Shown: positions 11,510 to 24,178, counted from the first letter of the stretch. The stretch: 64,000 nt of DNA from Silene conica (GCA_029255685.2 CM055318.2:6949001-7013000); one strand, 5' to 3'. Translations and numbers: made by a program. Notes: generated from the letters alone by a model not told the origin.

Positions 11510-13348
11510 TTATGGACTCATGTGTTTTTGGACAAAAAATTCAACCACCTGATCATTTTTGCTATATCGAGCCAACTGAAGGGGAGTACGGTTGGTTTGA
11601 TCTTTCATCTTGACAAGTTTCCTACCCTCTTGAAGGCTGAGTAAGTATGAGACCACATCTTTGAGCTTGTTGTTCGGCTCTTTCGCAGCTAGGTGAAGTA
11701 TGGTTAGCCCGTTTTGATCGGGTTTGGTGAAGTAGCTTGGGCAATGAGAGTGGAACATCTCTAGGGTATGAATTTGGCCTTTTATGCATGCCTTGTGAAT
11801 AGGGTAGGATAAATCCTTGTGTACTAAATTAGGAAATGTTTCGAGGAAAAACCCGATTATATCTGTAAGACCGTTGTATATTGCACAAGTAAGAGGAGAC
11901 CATCCTTCGTTGTTGGTTGTTTTGATCAGCTTTGGTTGATGTTTCAAGATGATTTGTACCATTTCTGTGTTAACAATCAAACAATAATGAATGCATGATT
12001 AGATTTGTTTTAATATAAATAGAGATATTCAGATGTATATGAGTATCGTACATCTAATATAAATTTAATTGAGTTTATATGTAATTCTTTTGAGTTTTCA
12101 ACAATTTTGACTTGCACCGTAATCTTTTAGTGTCAAAATTAAAAATTTTGGGTTTTATATGCATTATTTTTGCGTTTCAATATAATATTTTGAGTTACAA
12201 TATTTTTATAAAAGCGCTCAAATTCTTTTCAATAAAGCTCAAATTCCTTGCTATAAAGCTCTAAATCTATACTCTCAGATGTATACAACTGGTTGTATAA
12301 TTCTCGTTTGTTTAATAATGACATTTAGGAAGTAGTTAGAAAGTAAAATTTGTGACTTAATTAATTAATAGTGGCTTGGCGGGCTTGCTAGTAATAATTG
12401 GCTTTAATTTGGATGGCACTCAAACATATAAAAACTAAAAATATGTTCTTTCAAGTCATTTTTGTATGTTTTTAAAATTCAACATATATTATATATTTTG
12501 AACAAATATATGAAGATAATTTAGATAAATTAAAGTATATTCTATTAAAGAAAATGATAATTTTTTTTAGTAATTTTTAACCCTTGATCTAAACATTTTG
12601 AAGATTTATTTTCAATTAATTAAATTTAAGGTCTTATACCTCACTGCGTTAATAAAAGTTAATCGAGTAAGTTTAAACTTTCAACAAGTTAAATTAATTA
12701 ATTACCTTGACTGTTGTTACTGATAGCGCGAAAAAGAATTAACTTGTCATTCCTTAAGCTTTTGAAAGCCTCTTTATCTCTAGCTAAATTCTCTAACATG
12801 AACTCAACCAAATCCTTGTGATAGTTGACAACACCCAAATAAAGAGGAGACTTTTCAAATTGGTTCAAGGCATATGAACCTTGTGGAAACTCTCTAATCA
12901 AGTAAATGGCCACTTCTTTGTGCCCTTTTTCTAGGGCTAGGTGCAATGGTAGATTCCCTTGGGCATCCTTGCACCAAAGTAGTTCCTTCTTCCTATTAAT
13001 CATATCTCGAACCCAATTAACATTTCCACTACATGTCGCAATATGAATATCGTCCATGGTATTATTAGCTGTGTGACTACTACTAGTCCTGTTAACATGA
13101 TAAAAGACGTTAGAGTGTTGCCTTTGAGAGACATTCATTCGCATATCGACATCAATAGCAAAGACCCTTATGTTGGTCATCATTGTCCTAGGAATCAAGG
13201 TATACCCTCTAGTGGTAGACATCTCTAGTGATGGATCGTGACACCGGAGAAGTCTGGGTAAAAAAAGACCGCCTAAGAATTTCATATTTTGTTCTTTTAG
13301 GAATTTGTTATTTTTTTCACTCAATGTAAAAATGCATTTGTCTAACAT
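11510..13348 (-). CDS. Ankyrin-repeat protein (ACD6-like, lacks the PGG membrane domain)
   Basis: Two exons, 13348-12706 and 11964-11510, joined across a 741-bp GT-AG intron; the frame closes to about 365 aa. Ankyrin repeats run from about residue 95 (DDIHIATCSGN) to the end, with recognisable motifs GNLPLHLALEKGH, GWSPLTCAIYNGL, YPIHKACIKGQ and GLTILHLAAKE. This order is typical of plant ACD6/ITN1-type proteins, which act in defence or stress signalling at membranes. Those usually end in a PGG domain with about four transmembrane helices; here the protein stops at QKHMSP just after the last ankyrin. The product is therefore probably soluble, or the gene is 3'-truncated. The first 90 residues are not conserved, so the true start could be an internal Met. 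Confidence 0.75.
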
Positions 13349-13659
13349 ATTTTTTTTGTGCTTAATTACTTTAGTTTGGACGATTTGAAGTGAAGATTAT
13401 AGATGTTCTGAATCAATCTATTTATATTAATTCAAGTAGTTAAATTAATGAAGGTAATTTGATGGAAATGTAATTGAAGTTGCATGGATATTGTGAGCTA
13501 ATTGCTACAATTTGTGTACATGTACAAAGATGTTCGTCATAATTTCCTCTCCAATTATGTAATTTTATTGTAATTGTAATTAGTTTCCTAATGACTTGGA
13601 CTATTTGACTCACCTGCTACACTTTCCCACCTCGTTTCTTCTATGTAAAGACTTTAGAG
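13349..13659. other. Upstream region of the ankyrin gene
   Basis: About 310 bp between the ankyrin start codon and the next MITE. AT-rich; presumably the promoter. No clear motif. Confidence 0.4.
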
Positions 13660-13662
13660 TTA

Positions 13663-14320
13663 GGCTGTGTTTGGCAAGGCAAATCAGGTACCTGATTTGT
13701 CTGAAATGACTTTTTTGTCAAAATAATCAGGTACCTTATTTCTTTTTGGGTGTTTGGCAAGAACCTGATTTGAGGAAAAAAGGTACCTGAAATAAAAAGC
13801 TACTCTAGGTAGCATTTGAGAAATCAGGTACCTGTTTTATTTTCATCTACCTATTCTACCCTTAATTGTATAGGATCGCTACTTTAATTTGGGGTGAAGC
13901 TTAATTAATATTTTTTTTTTATGATTTTAATAAAGAATTATTTTTGTATCGCTAAAATATATTTTCAAGGGTGTATTGTTTGAATTTTTTTTACCTAATC
14001 GTTATATGTTAATTATTTTCTCATTCGCCTTGACCTCAGCCTATTAAAAACGTAACGCCGTCAAAGACAATAACACAAGAATAATAGTAAAAACGTAAAA
14101 GATATCAATAATAAGCCATGTCCTTTTCCGTCATTTTGTTAAATATAAGCTACCTTTTCAGCTAGTATCCAAACAATTTTAACAAAAATCAGCTACCTTT
14201 TCAGGTCTTAATTTTCAGCTACCTTTTCAGGTAACTTTTCAGGTTTCAGGTACCTTTTCAGCTTTCAGCTACCTTTTCAGGTTTCAGCTACCTTTTCAGC
14301 TAGTTTTGCCAAACAGAGCC
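13663..14320. mobile_element. PIF/Harbinger (Tourist-like) MITE with TTA duplication
   Basis: A 658-bp element with ends GGCTGTGTTTGGCAA (left) and TTGCCAAACAGAGCC (right), flanked by TTA on both sides (13660-13662, 14321-14323). The interior is full of CAGGTACCTGA-like and AGCTACCTTTTCAGGT direct repeats. No transposase. It lies upstream of the ankyrin gene. Confidence 0.8.
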
Positions 14321-14323
14321 TTA

Positions 14324-14804
14324 CTAATAACTTGTTAAATATATTAATAACCGAAGTGGTGTATAGGTAAAAGTTTTAATAAAAATAAATAAAAAAGTTT
14401 ATATAAAATAAGATATATAAGAACCGTTTGACATATAACTTGAAAGAGCGGAAAATATAATTAAAAAATGAGAAGTTATAACTTTTCAATGAAGGAGGTT
14501 TTAGTTAAATAACTAAAATAAATGGTTTAATAAATATTTATGATTTAAAAATAAAATAAATTATTAAAATTAAGTAATCTAAATACGTTATTCTGGAATA
14601 AAACAAAATTATTAGAACCCGACTTTGATCAATTATTAAGTATAATAAGTTAAAACAATTTGAAGAATTTGTTGAGAACCTGACTTTAATCAATTATTGA
14701 TTATAATTAAACGTTACATGATTTGTCATGACTATTTGTGAAATTGAAAAAAATTGTTGAGAATATTGAATACTATTTTAGAAATTATTTTACAGGTTGA
14801 AAGA
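14324..14804. other. AT-rich spacer
   Basis: Nothing recognisable; AT-rich intergenic DNA between a Tourist-like MITE and a mini-CACTA element. Confidence 0.4.
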
Positions 14805-15172
14805 CACTACAAAACAATGCTCTATTTGCGACGGACAGGTCCGTCGCAAAATAGGTGAAATCCGTCACAAAAACATCATTTGCGACGGATTTGCGACGGA
14901 CAGTGTCTGTCCCTTATTTTTGTCGCAAAAAGATAATTTGGGACGGATTTTTCCGTCGCAAAAATTTTGCGACGGATTGACCAAGTTTTGCGACGGAATG
15001 ACTTTGACCATCTGGTCAAAGTTAGTCAATATTTGCGACGGAATTTCCGTCGCAAAAGGGACATTTGCGACGGAAATTCCGTCGCAAATATTGACTGACT
15101 TTGACTTATGGTCAACATTTGCGACGGAATTCCGTCGCAAATCGAGACATTTCCGTCGCAAATTCCTGTAGT
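14805..15172. mobile_element. Mini-CACTA element made of GCGACGG palindromes
   Basis: Begins CACTACAAAACAATGC and ends CCTGTAGTA, an inverted CACTA-type terminus with the last base altered. About 14 copies of GCGACGG or its complement CCGTCGC are packed into 350 bp, often as perfect palindromes such as TTTGCGACGG followed by its complement. Such repeats are the subterminal transposase-binding sites of En/Spm elements. No clean 3-bp target duplication was found. It could be a stand-alone MITE or the 3' end of the CACTA element whose transposase follows. Confidence 0.7.
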
Positions 15173-15409
15173 ATTTTCCGGTTTCAGCTGTTTTTTCAGC
15201 TCCCCATTTCAATTAAATGACTCATTTCACCCTTTTGTAAGCTCTCCAAACCTGCATATTTCAGCAAAAACAACCCAGCAACAAAGAACTTGTCCAAGAC
15301 AAGGTTTTTAAAAGGTCTTTTCATAACTAAAATGAAGGTTTTACATATGTTCATCCAACTAAAAACTAAACATAATCCGCGGTAGACCAACTAACCAACC
15401 TAATAAAAC

Positions 15410-16814
15410 CTATCTAACGGTGGTGTCAGTGGGCTGTGGGGTGGCGAAATGGCTGGCCGCCCTAGCATTGTCGCCGCCGTCATCATCGAAGTCGCGTCTC
15501 GGCTGAGAAAAGCCTCCCGGGTTGCAGCTTTGAGTAGTGAATTCCCCCCGTTGACTTAAGAACTCTTCAATTGCCTTCAGCCTTTGAGATGTCTCGAGAT
15601 CACGTTCTCCTAGCTGAGCATTCTCTCAAAGAACTCTGCTGACGATACCTGCAATTAATAGTCAAACATGGTATTATATTCATTAAGTAAACGGTAAAAT
15701 AATTGGTTAGTCTTAATCTTTAATATACTATAAAATACAAACCTGGGGTGTATGATGATGGGTTTCCAGCACTCGAGTGACGACGACGTTCGTAAATAAC
15801 TGGTGCTGCATTTCCCATACCAAGTATCAACCCTTTCTTGTTAAAACCGCCGTGTTCTTCGAAGTAGATCTCGTTGTCGTCGATATCCTGCTCCGGTATC
15901 CCTTCACTTATCATTTTTGACTTTCTTGAAAAAACTTTTTCCTGCAAAACAAAAATAAAGTTTGATTAGTATACGTTAATTAATTACTAAAGCAAATTAC
16001 TAAAACATAAAGAAAAGTTTTTGATAACTTACAAAGAGTTCTTTGGGTTTCGTTGAAAGTCATCCCTTCTTGGCATGTTTCTTCGTCTTCTCCAGCAACT
16101 TCAAGGCGGATGGTACATCCCTCCCATCTTCTCCAGCCTGCAATTTAAATCGAACGGTACTTGTTAAAAAAAACACTCAAGATTGTTAAAGTTTGCCAAT
16201 TGTTTAAAAATTACTCAAGACGAGAAAAAGTGAAGTAAAAACTAAGAAATTACCATTTCATCCATCATCTGTAGGGTGTTTTTACGACCCATAATGTGAG
16301 TACCTAAGGCCTTGCCTTTTTCGGTACTTCCAGACTACCTATTGGCTTTGTTTTTCCCGGATGTGTCTTGAAACTTTGGATCATTCTTTCTAGCCAGAAT
16401 CTTTTCGAATATATCGGCCGGTATCCAAGACGGCCTTTCTTCCGCAGTTTTCTTGGCAGCGTAGTGGATTTTTTTGCGTAGGCGGTCTTTCATCATGTCC
16501 GTCCAAGTCGCCTTAACCGCATCTCTGTGAGCGTCGTCCATCCAGAAAAGCATACATCCTCCCAAACAGGCATCTATCTTTTCATGGGGAAGTTGAAGAG
16601 CTTTAAGAACTTTTTTGGTTTCGTAGTAGTTACGCGTCATAAGATTATTTTCAGGAATCATATCTCCGATATATGACGCAAAACCATCTACACATTTTTC
16701 AGCTAAGTTGAATTCACATTTTAAAGTGATCAATCTTGAAGCCGACTGTAGCAATGTCATACGACTTCCTACATAAAGAGGTTGTTCGGCATGTTTTAGC
16801 ATTTGGAAAAAAGC
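15410..16814 (-). pseudogene. CACTA transposase, 3' part: TNP2 fragment joined to a Ptta/En-Spm tail
   Basis: Minus-strand segment 16814-16335 encodes a TNP2-like stretch (PLYVGSRMTLLQSASRL, then GDMIPENNLMTRNYYETKK and the CLGGCMLFW motif). This runs without a break into a Ptta-type stretch (TWTDMMKDRLRKKIHYAAKK, RPSWIPADIFEKILARK, KNKANR). An in-frame TAG follows at 16336; similarity continues past it (GTHIMGRKNTLQMMDEM) to a donor near 16256. Later pieces at 16139-16035 (with an in-frame TGA), 15943-15743 and 15650-15410 look like the family C-terminus. Normally TNP2 and the Ptta/TNPA-type product are separate, so an internal deletion probably fused them. The 5' part is displaced to 25439-25818 by later insertions. 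Confidence 0.75.
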
Positions 16815-16816
16815 TA

Positions 16817-17076
16817 CTTCCTCCATTCCAATCAATTCTATACATTTGTTTTATTCACGTTTGTCAATACCCGTTTTCTTTTGTTAATATCTTTAGTTAC
16901 ATATCGATAAAAATTATAAAACTTTGATATTCACAATGTACTCGATAAGACAATTTAAACAAGATCTCACATGACTATATTATATGTTACATATTGGAAA
17001 TTGTGTCGAAAATTCACTCGAGTTATGAATAGTACTGAAAAAGTGAAAGGTATAGAATTGATTGGAATGGAGGAAG
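16817..17076. mobile_element. Stowaway MITE inside the transposase reading frame
   Basis: A 260-bp element with near-perfect ends CTTCCTCCATTCCAATCAAT and its inverse, flanked by TA (16815-16816, 17077-17078). It interrupts the CACTA transposase. A second copy in inverse orientation is at 27814-28473 and is highly similar along its whole length. The copia retrotransposon starts 4 bp beyond its right end. Confidence 0.88.
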
Positions 17077-17080
17077 TAAT

Positions 17081-18325
17081 TGTTGGGAAATGTGTCCTCA
17101 ACAATAGTGCGATCACGACAATGATAAAATATCATTGTCATAAATCTTATGAAAAGAATATGCAAGGGACGATCCAATATTGATTTAGTCAACTGACCAA
17201 CATTAATCGGTAATGATTGGCTGACTAGAGTTTAACATTACTGTCGTATGACGGTGGTGGTCAGTTGATCCCTTTAGGTCACACCTTTAGGACTGACCCC
17301 TTAAACGTATATTGATTAATTGTATAGGATACAGATTGATTGATATTATTGAAACCGTATATTGAGAGATTAGAGGTTGAATCTTAAGGTAAGATTTATA
17401 TTTGAAATTGAATTGTGTCAATTATCAAATATTAAACGATATTTTAGAAATATCAAGATTAGTATTATGAACGGTTCATGGTTATAACAAACGTTGTTAA
17501 ATATATCGTATCGACGATTATTACGATAACCATATGTTGGGACAGTAATTTCGAATTACTTAATGATTTGTTAAAAGTGATTTAATTAATTTAGAAATAT
17601 TATTTATATGATAAATTTATATTTTTAAATTAATACAACTATTATGTCACATAAGATGTTACGTAATGAGTTAAATCATACGAATTATAAAACGTAAAAT
17701 GAAGGTCCATTTTTACGTATGTGTATACCGTGTAAGTGGCACTATAAGATAATATAGTATAAGATATTTTATCTTATATTTTAAGTCAAAATATGACATG
17801 ACTTGACTATGTGCACATGAACATGCAAAAGGGATTAAAATCCCTTCCCTTTGCTCTAGCTTACACGACACAAACATCCCACCCACCATGCATCATATTC
17901 TCTATATATACATGTGATCATTCACATTATAGAACTAATCTATGTTTTAGTTTTAGAGTAAGAAACTAAAATATCATAAAACCTCCCAAATACTACTTAT
18001 ATAATATTTGTAGTATACTAATATTAGTATTAGTTTACGGTTTTAAGTTAACCGATTACGTCTCCTAGCTCGGGTTCGTGTATCGGTGTTTAAGGGTAAG
18101 GTCTTGGTGCGCACTCATTGGAGGCAAGCTTACTTGGTTGCTTTTGGAGGATCGTCCTTAGCACATTTCGGACCGGTTGTAAGAATACGATTCTCATTAT
18201 TTCCGCTTTTATTTTGCATGCATAAGATTAAGATTGGCTAAACTAAATTAATATGAGATTAATTAGTACATTAGTAAGACTAATAATAGTACATTAGTTA
18301 GTATGACTACCTAGTGAAACCAACA
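17081..18325 (+). repeat. 5' LTR of the copia element
   Basis: 1245 bp, starts TGTTGGGAAATGTG and ends GAAACCAACA. A likely promoter TATA (CTCTATATATACATG) lies at about 17900. Nearly identical to the 3' LTR. Confidence 0.95.
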
Positions 18326-18327
18326 AT

Positions 18328-18340
18328 TGGTATCAGAGCC
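18328..18340 (+). other. Primer binding site (initiator tRNA-Met)
   Basis: TGGTATCAGAGCC, two bases after the 5' LTR, complementary to the 3' end of plant initiator tRNA-Met, as is usual in plant copia elements. Confidence 0.92.
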
Positions 18341-20798
18341 ATAAGGTTGTTTGCATGCAACTCGATTTTATACGTTTTTGCGAGAAAATATGATTTTAAT
18401 TAAAAACGAAAATGAGTAGTACATATAGGATATGCACGAAAATCATATTGCATGTATATATTTCTGGTCTTAAAATAGTTTTAAGTCATTTTGATGATTT
18501 ATGGAATAATATTGTTCATTATGGTAATTAAAATGTTTAATTAGTGCCAAAAATCGGTTAAAAATGTTTTATTTAGGAAAAATAGCTAAATAATGGTTCT
18601 GGCCATGAATTTTAAATATGTTCTCACATGCATTTAACATATTATGAATATATAATTTTCGAAATTATTGAAGGTTTTATGCATGGTTTATGATTTTTAA
18701 TGGTTAAAAGGTCATAAAATGAGTTAAATATGGGATAAATAGTTATATTATGAATTTAACTATGAAAATTTTTGTACATGTCACATGCAATATTTAAATC
18801 ATATGATGAATTTTCAGAAAATTTTTCGTTAATATTGCATGAATATTGATTTTTATCGTAAAAATCGTAATATTAGTGACATATTTTAGCTTAAATAGTT
18901 TAAGTTTGAATTTGACCATAAAAATTTAATATAGTGTCACATATATTATTTCTAGCATGCATGTGAATTTTGAGCTTTTAATCTCGAATATTGCATGAGA
19001 AATGATTTTAATCGGTAAAATCGCGTAATATATGACACGAATTATTAAAAATAGTAAATGTTGCTTATATGGTCCGAAAAATTCACCCATATTAGTCATA
19101 TTATGTATGATCATCAACATATTTTTAATTAGTGCCAAAAGTTTCTGAAACTTTAATTTTAATTTTAAAGAGTTAAAATTGATGTTGAGTGTTTAAGGAG
19201 TCATAATCATTACTTTATTTTTTCAGATCTTAAACAGTGTTTTCAGCCTTATTTTTCTGCATTTTCAGATGCTTTGAGTGTCTAGGAAGATGTAAAAATT
19301 ATATTAGTATTTTATTTCATAATTTTTTGCAATAGTTTTGAATTTTTCGAAATATTATGCTAATTATACGGCTATTTTACGAAATAAAATGGTGTATTTC
19401 GAAAATATTTATTTTTAAGGATCTGAAATTTTAAGAAATTTTCAGTATGTTCAAAATTTTGAATTTTGAATTTTCGAAATTTTTATGACTCGTTTGATTA
19501 TTTTAATGCTATTTCCCGTAAAACCGATTAAAACCGAACAATATTAAAATAAAAGTTAAGTTATTTCAAAATTTGAGTAAGACTAAATTTTGAATCCTAA
19601 AATGTGTTAGGAAACTTAACTAAATTGTGAATAGTGATTCATAAAGTGATTAGTGATTTTAAAATTGTTTAAATCACGTTATTCCATGAAACCGTGTTAT
19701 TACGAATAACGATATTTAAAACGTGTTTAAATAGGACGATTTGGCTTAGGTTTTGCATTTTACATAAGCATTGCATATTTAATTATCGTTTATGAATGTC
19801 ATATTTTATTTACGTAATTTTGAATTATGTAATTTACTTAGTATGGCCTTAGTTTTTAGTCGATAATTCCCGTAATGTAAGGGTTTATCGATTCGGTTGT
19901 AATTTAATGTGATCTCGTATCACTTTATTTTATTGTTTTATTTATTTTATAATGTATAAAATAGATAGAAAATTTGTAATTATTTGTAATTCTGGAGATC
20001 CTTGAAGACGGTGCCATTTCGGAAAGGAGTTCCGACCAAGACGGAGTTTGCCTTGGGATGCGTGCCGCGTGTGAAGTTCAAAGGACCAAAGGAGTTGGTT
20101 TCCGAATTTGTAATTTACTTTATTTTCTATTTTAGGAAAGGCCATACTAGGGTTTTATTTATGCTTTTATTTATGCTTATCATGTTGCATGCATAGCCAA
20201 ATCGTCATTCATATATCATGCATTTCATCGATGTTATCGACCGTGTCAATTAAATTTATCGATAATTCACCGACTTAGTTCACTTAAAGGAGATAGATAA
20301 TAAATTGACAAGATCTCTTACGTTATTTAAAAATCGAGACATAGCCATACCAAAAAGTAAAGAACCCGCGAAGGATCTTCTTCATAAGGGAGTAGGCTCG
20401 GCTAAACCGGGGTACAAACCTTATTACGTTGGTGAAGTGGGGTAATATGATTACGTTTTTTCTTGAAATTTGGTCGATCTCGACGAAGGTATTCGAGCCA
20501 CCGTAGTGGTAATAAGTTCGGGCTAAGATAAGAATTAGTGTAATTTTATCGACCGAGAGTTCTAAAAGTAGAATCGATTAAGGGGTTAATCTACCGAGTC
20601 ACATTAATGAGGGATGTATCGGCTAAACCGTGCCCAAGTTAATGTGTATTTGGGTCTCGGGATCATTTACTTAATTGGGTAAGAGATCATTAAGTAGATG
20701 CTTAACTTGTTTAAAATTTACAAGTTTATTTATTAAAACGATAATTGTGTTTTAATTCCTTAATTTTCATTTGTAGTTCAATTTTCGACTTTCAATCA
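18341..20798 (+). other. Long untranslated leader of the copia element
   Basis: About 2.46 kb between the primer site and the gag start codon, AT-rich and without a conserved frame. A long leader fits the gag-only class. It may include packaging signals, which I cannot identify by eye. Confidence 0.6.
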
Positions 20799-21832
20799 AT
20801 GGCAAATAACGCTCCACCACTCCCACAACACGTTTCATGGCTTCGGTCTTTTATGGATCGTTGCAAGCTTGAGAAGCATGGCGCCAATTTTAAAGATTGG
20901 GACGCCCAATTGGTGTTGGCCGCGGAAGCGGACGATAAGACTCGTTATCTTACCATTGCCGCTCCTCCCACTCCCGGTGCTCGTTCATCGGAAGCGACTC
21001 GTGAAGCCTATGAGGCCTACATGAAGGAGTCGCATGCTTTGAAGAACGTGCTTATATTTTCGATGGAGCCGGATCTCCAAAGAAGAATGATTAAGCTAGC
21101 CACGGCTAATGAGATATACACTAGAGTTGCGAACATGTTTTCACAAGCTCCTAGGGTAATTCAATATGAGGCGGCCTCCGCCTTCTTCGATTTGACCTTA
21201 AAGGAAGGTCAAAAGATTAGTCCTCATGTGCTCAAAATGGTTGAGCTAGCCGAAACCTTGAAGTTGCAAGGGGTGAATGTTCCCGACTCGCTTATTATTG
21301 ACAAAATCCTTCACTCCCTCAACAAAGTGAAATCGTATGTTCAATTTCGGGTAAATTATAACATGCGCAATCAAGTAACCTCCTTGGACGAGTTACATAA
21401 GATGTTGGTCCAAGCGGAGAGGGATATGGGACTTAATGAGAGTTCCACAAAGGATGTGCTTAATATCGATTCAAAAAGCAAGAGGAAGTTTAAGCGCAAG
21501 GCCAACAAGGGTAAAAATGTTAAAGCCTTCAAACCCGCATCTCCTAAGGAGAAGACTTTTACGAAAAGTGCTTCTTCTTCGTCGTCATCAAAGGTTGAAG
21601 ACAAGTGCTATTATTGCACCAAGATGGGGCATTGGAAGCGGAATTGCCCGAAGTATCTCCATGACCTCAAAGCCGGAAAGGTTCTTGCAGTAGGTATAAA
21701 TTCTCGTCTAATTCATGTTACTTAATCAATTCTTGTATAATGATACAAGTTATTGATTCTCACCCGTTTATAAATTGTTTTAAAGGGGCTCCTACCAAAG
21801 ACAAAGGCAAGGAGAAGGAGAAGGAAACTTGA
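20799..21832 (+). CDS. gag: Copia-type Gag polyprotein with CCHC zinc knuckle
   Basis: Structural nucleocapsid protein of the retrotransposon. The start MANNAPPLPQHVSWL is preferred over an upstream in-frame ATG at 20745 by similarity to copia Gag. The UBN2/retrotran_gag-like region spans about residues 20-225. A Lys-rich, Ser-rich linker follows, then the zinc knuckle CYYCTKMGHWKRNC (CX2CX4HX4C) near residue 280. Unspliced, the frame ends at 21725 after 308 aa. A possible 92-bp GT-AG intron (21694-21785) would instead give about 313 aa ending in a Lys/Glu-rich tail at 21832; that end is annotated here as an inference. The frame is intact, which fits recent activity. No protease motif follows. 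Confidence 0.85.
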
Positions 21833-24178
21833 AGTTCCTTCCATGGATGGCTAAGGTAGCATCCAAGATTGAAGACATGAAGAGCATGGCTCTAATTTTC
21901 ATTTGATGTCTTCTTTCTTTTGCATTTTAATTTAAGAACTTTGTATTTCTTGTACGACAAGAATCTTGTTGAAACAATGGTTGTAATAGTGGTGACTTGG
22001 TTTTCAACCCAAGTCATCCTTTTGTTCTTAATCAAACATGTTTGATTATTTTAAAATGCTTTTGTGATACATAACATGAGTTGATACGATTTTCATAGAT
22101 CGTGATAAAGTACCTTGAATGATTCAACGTACGGAAGAAATGATAGGATCATTATAAAAGTAATACGACTTACTTAAAAAACGAGAATTGCATCCCGTGA
22201 AATACTTCAAATTCAAACATAAGAACATCAGTTCATTATAAGATTTTCACCTTAAATGAAAGAATATGTTAATGTCTCAAATACTCACATAATTTTTTAT
22301 CCAATACATTGTTGACGGGCGAAAATGCTATCCTTCCTAAAATACAGGTTATTTTAGAGGATAGAGTGGGAGAAATTCTACGCCCGTAAACCAATGAAAT
22401 AAACATAGGATCTTAGAGAAGAGTTCTATGAGGAGTCCTTGAGAAGAACTCTAAGAAATTGGATAGAAGAAACTACGAGAGGACACAGAAGAAACTACGC
22501 GAGGACACAAAAGGAAAATGTTCCATATGTTGTCAAAAGTTCCTAGAGAGGACAAAGGGAACCGCGAGTGTTAACGGAAGGAAATCATTTCCATGATGTT
22601 AATGTTTCTGTTTTATAAAGATAATAGAGGAGAAATCGTCTCCCGTTCTCATGATAATACAAAGATTCTTTCCGTGGGAAAGAAAATCAAAATGAAATGT
22701 TCATAGCGAGTTGAGAAAATGTTTGAAGTTAATCAAAATGAAATGTTCATTATGAGTTGAGAAGATGTTTGAAGATATTACCAAATCACTATGATGATAG
22801 TGGGAGTTATTAAACTATAAGATAGTAATGTGGAATTTAGTGGGAGAAAAGTTATTAAGGAAACGAAACCTACCATTTAGAGAGAATGGTGATTCTTTAA
22901 AGGTTAAAGAATGTGAGGTTTTCAATTCTAAATAAATGTATGTTGAGAACATAAATCATAAGTGAGTTTATTATATGATAATGAAACGTCACCGATAAGT
23001 TAACAAGGTTTGGATTTGAATCCGAGATATGAAAATGTTGATTCGTATAACCTTGATCAAAATGCCATAAGTTGAAATAAAGTCCTATTTCGATATAAGT
23101 TTCTCGAGGAGAACTAAGAGATCGAATCTAGGTTAACTACAATATAAATTCTAGTACAATATGACTATGTTCATATGGATGACATGACATGAGTTTTGAG
23201 AAAACAGTGGGAGCTTCCTTAAAGTAAGGAGACTCGAGTCGAGTATAAGAGACTTGAAGTGTACTTGAATTAGATTGTATTATACGAGATAATATGAGTT
23301 AAAAGGAAACCGAAATTTGTAGGTTAAAGGATGTGAAGATAAGGTATATTCACATAGCAAACCATTAATACAAATTGATGTATGATCATCAAAGATTGTT
23401 TATGTGGAGCAACAATATCGTATTGTTTGTTCGCACATAACAATCACTCTTATCGTTTGAGTTATTATTATTAATATTAACTCACAATTTATACTTTGTG
23501 AAATCCAAATGGGTTGTAAGAGACAATTTGAACCCCATAAGTGAACTGGATTAACTTAGTATAGCCCATAGTCGCTTGTATGAGGTGACGTCTCGAAGCG
23601 ACTACAATGTGAGGCGATTGATGGCAAGTTCAAATGTCATAGAGTCATATGGGATGACTAGTCGATCACATCGGCAGACTGTGTAACACTCTGTTGGGCA
23701 TTTAGTGACCGCTTATAGAGTTCTGGAAATTTTATAATTAGCCCGGTCGTGGCGAGAGCTACTATATTATTCACATAAGTCGATTCTTTGACTTGATACT
23801 GTTCGCCCAAGGTGATGCAGCCTCAGATTGACTTTGATTTTAGCTCTACGATCGTCCGTTAAAGGGGTCAAATGGGCTTCTTTTGGGTCATGATGGACTG
23901 TGTTAGTCGAAGGGAACAGTAGGATAGGAATTGTCCAACCCCTTGTCAGGGTTGTCTTAAATCTCAAGGCCACTCGAGGAGAAGTTTAACTGGAAATGCG
24001 TGGCCACGCTCGGAAGATATCTATGGTAGATAATTCCGGTCAAAGCAGTTAAATCTCCAGATCGAGAAAACCACTCAAGATATGATCAAATGCAAGTACG
24101 ACCTGGAAGACACCTTGCATTGAGTGGGAGATGACGTAATAGGACAAGAGAATTGGTGACGCACACTTGTCGAGGACA
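21833..24178 (+). other. Non-coding 3' interior of the copia element
   Basis: About 2.35 kb with stops in all frames where pol would be. It contains several AGTGGGAG purine runs (about 22365, 22798, 22839, 23208, 24123) that resemble the polypurine tract. I saw no reverse transcriptase or integrase motif. Confidence 0.6.

Noticed and set aside
14797..15212. Open frames on both strands with a repeated ICDG-type peptide
   Set aside because: Translation of the GCGACGG palindromes of a mini-CACTA element, not a gene.
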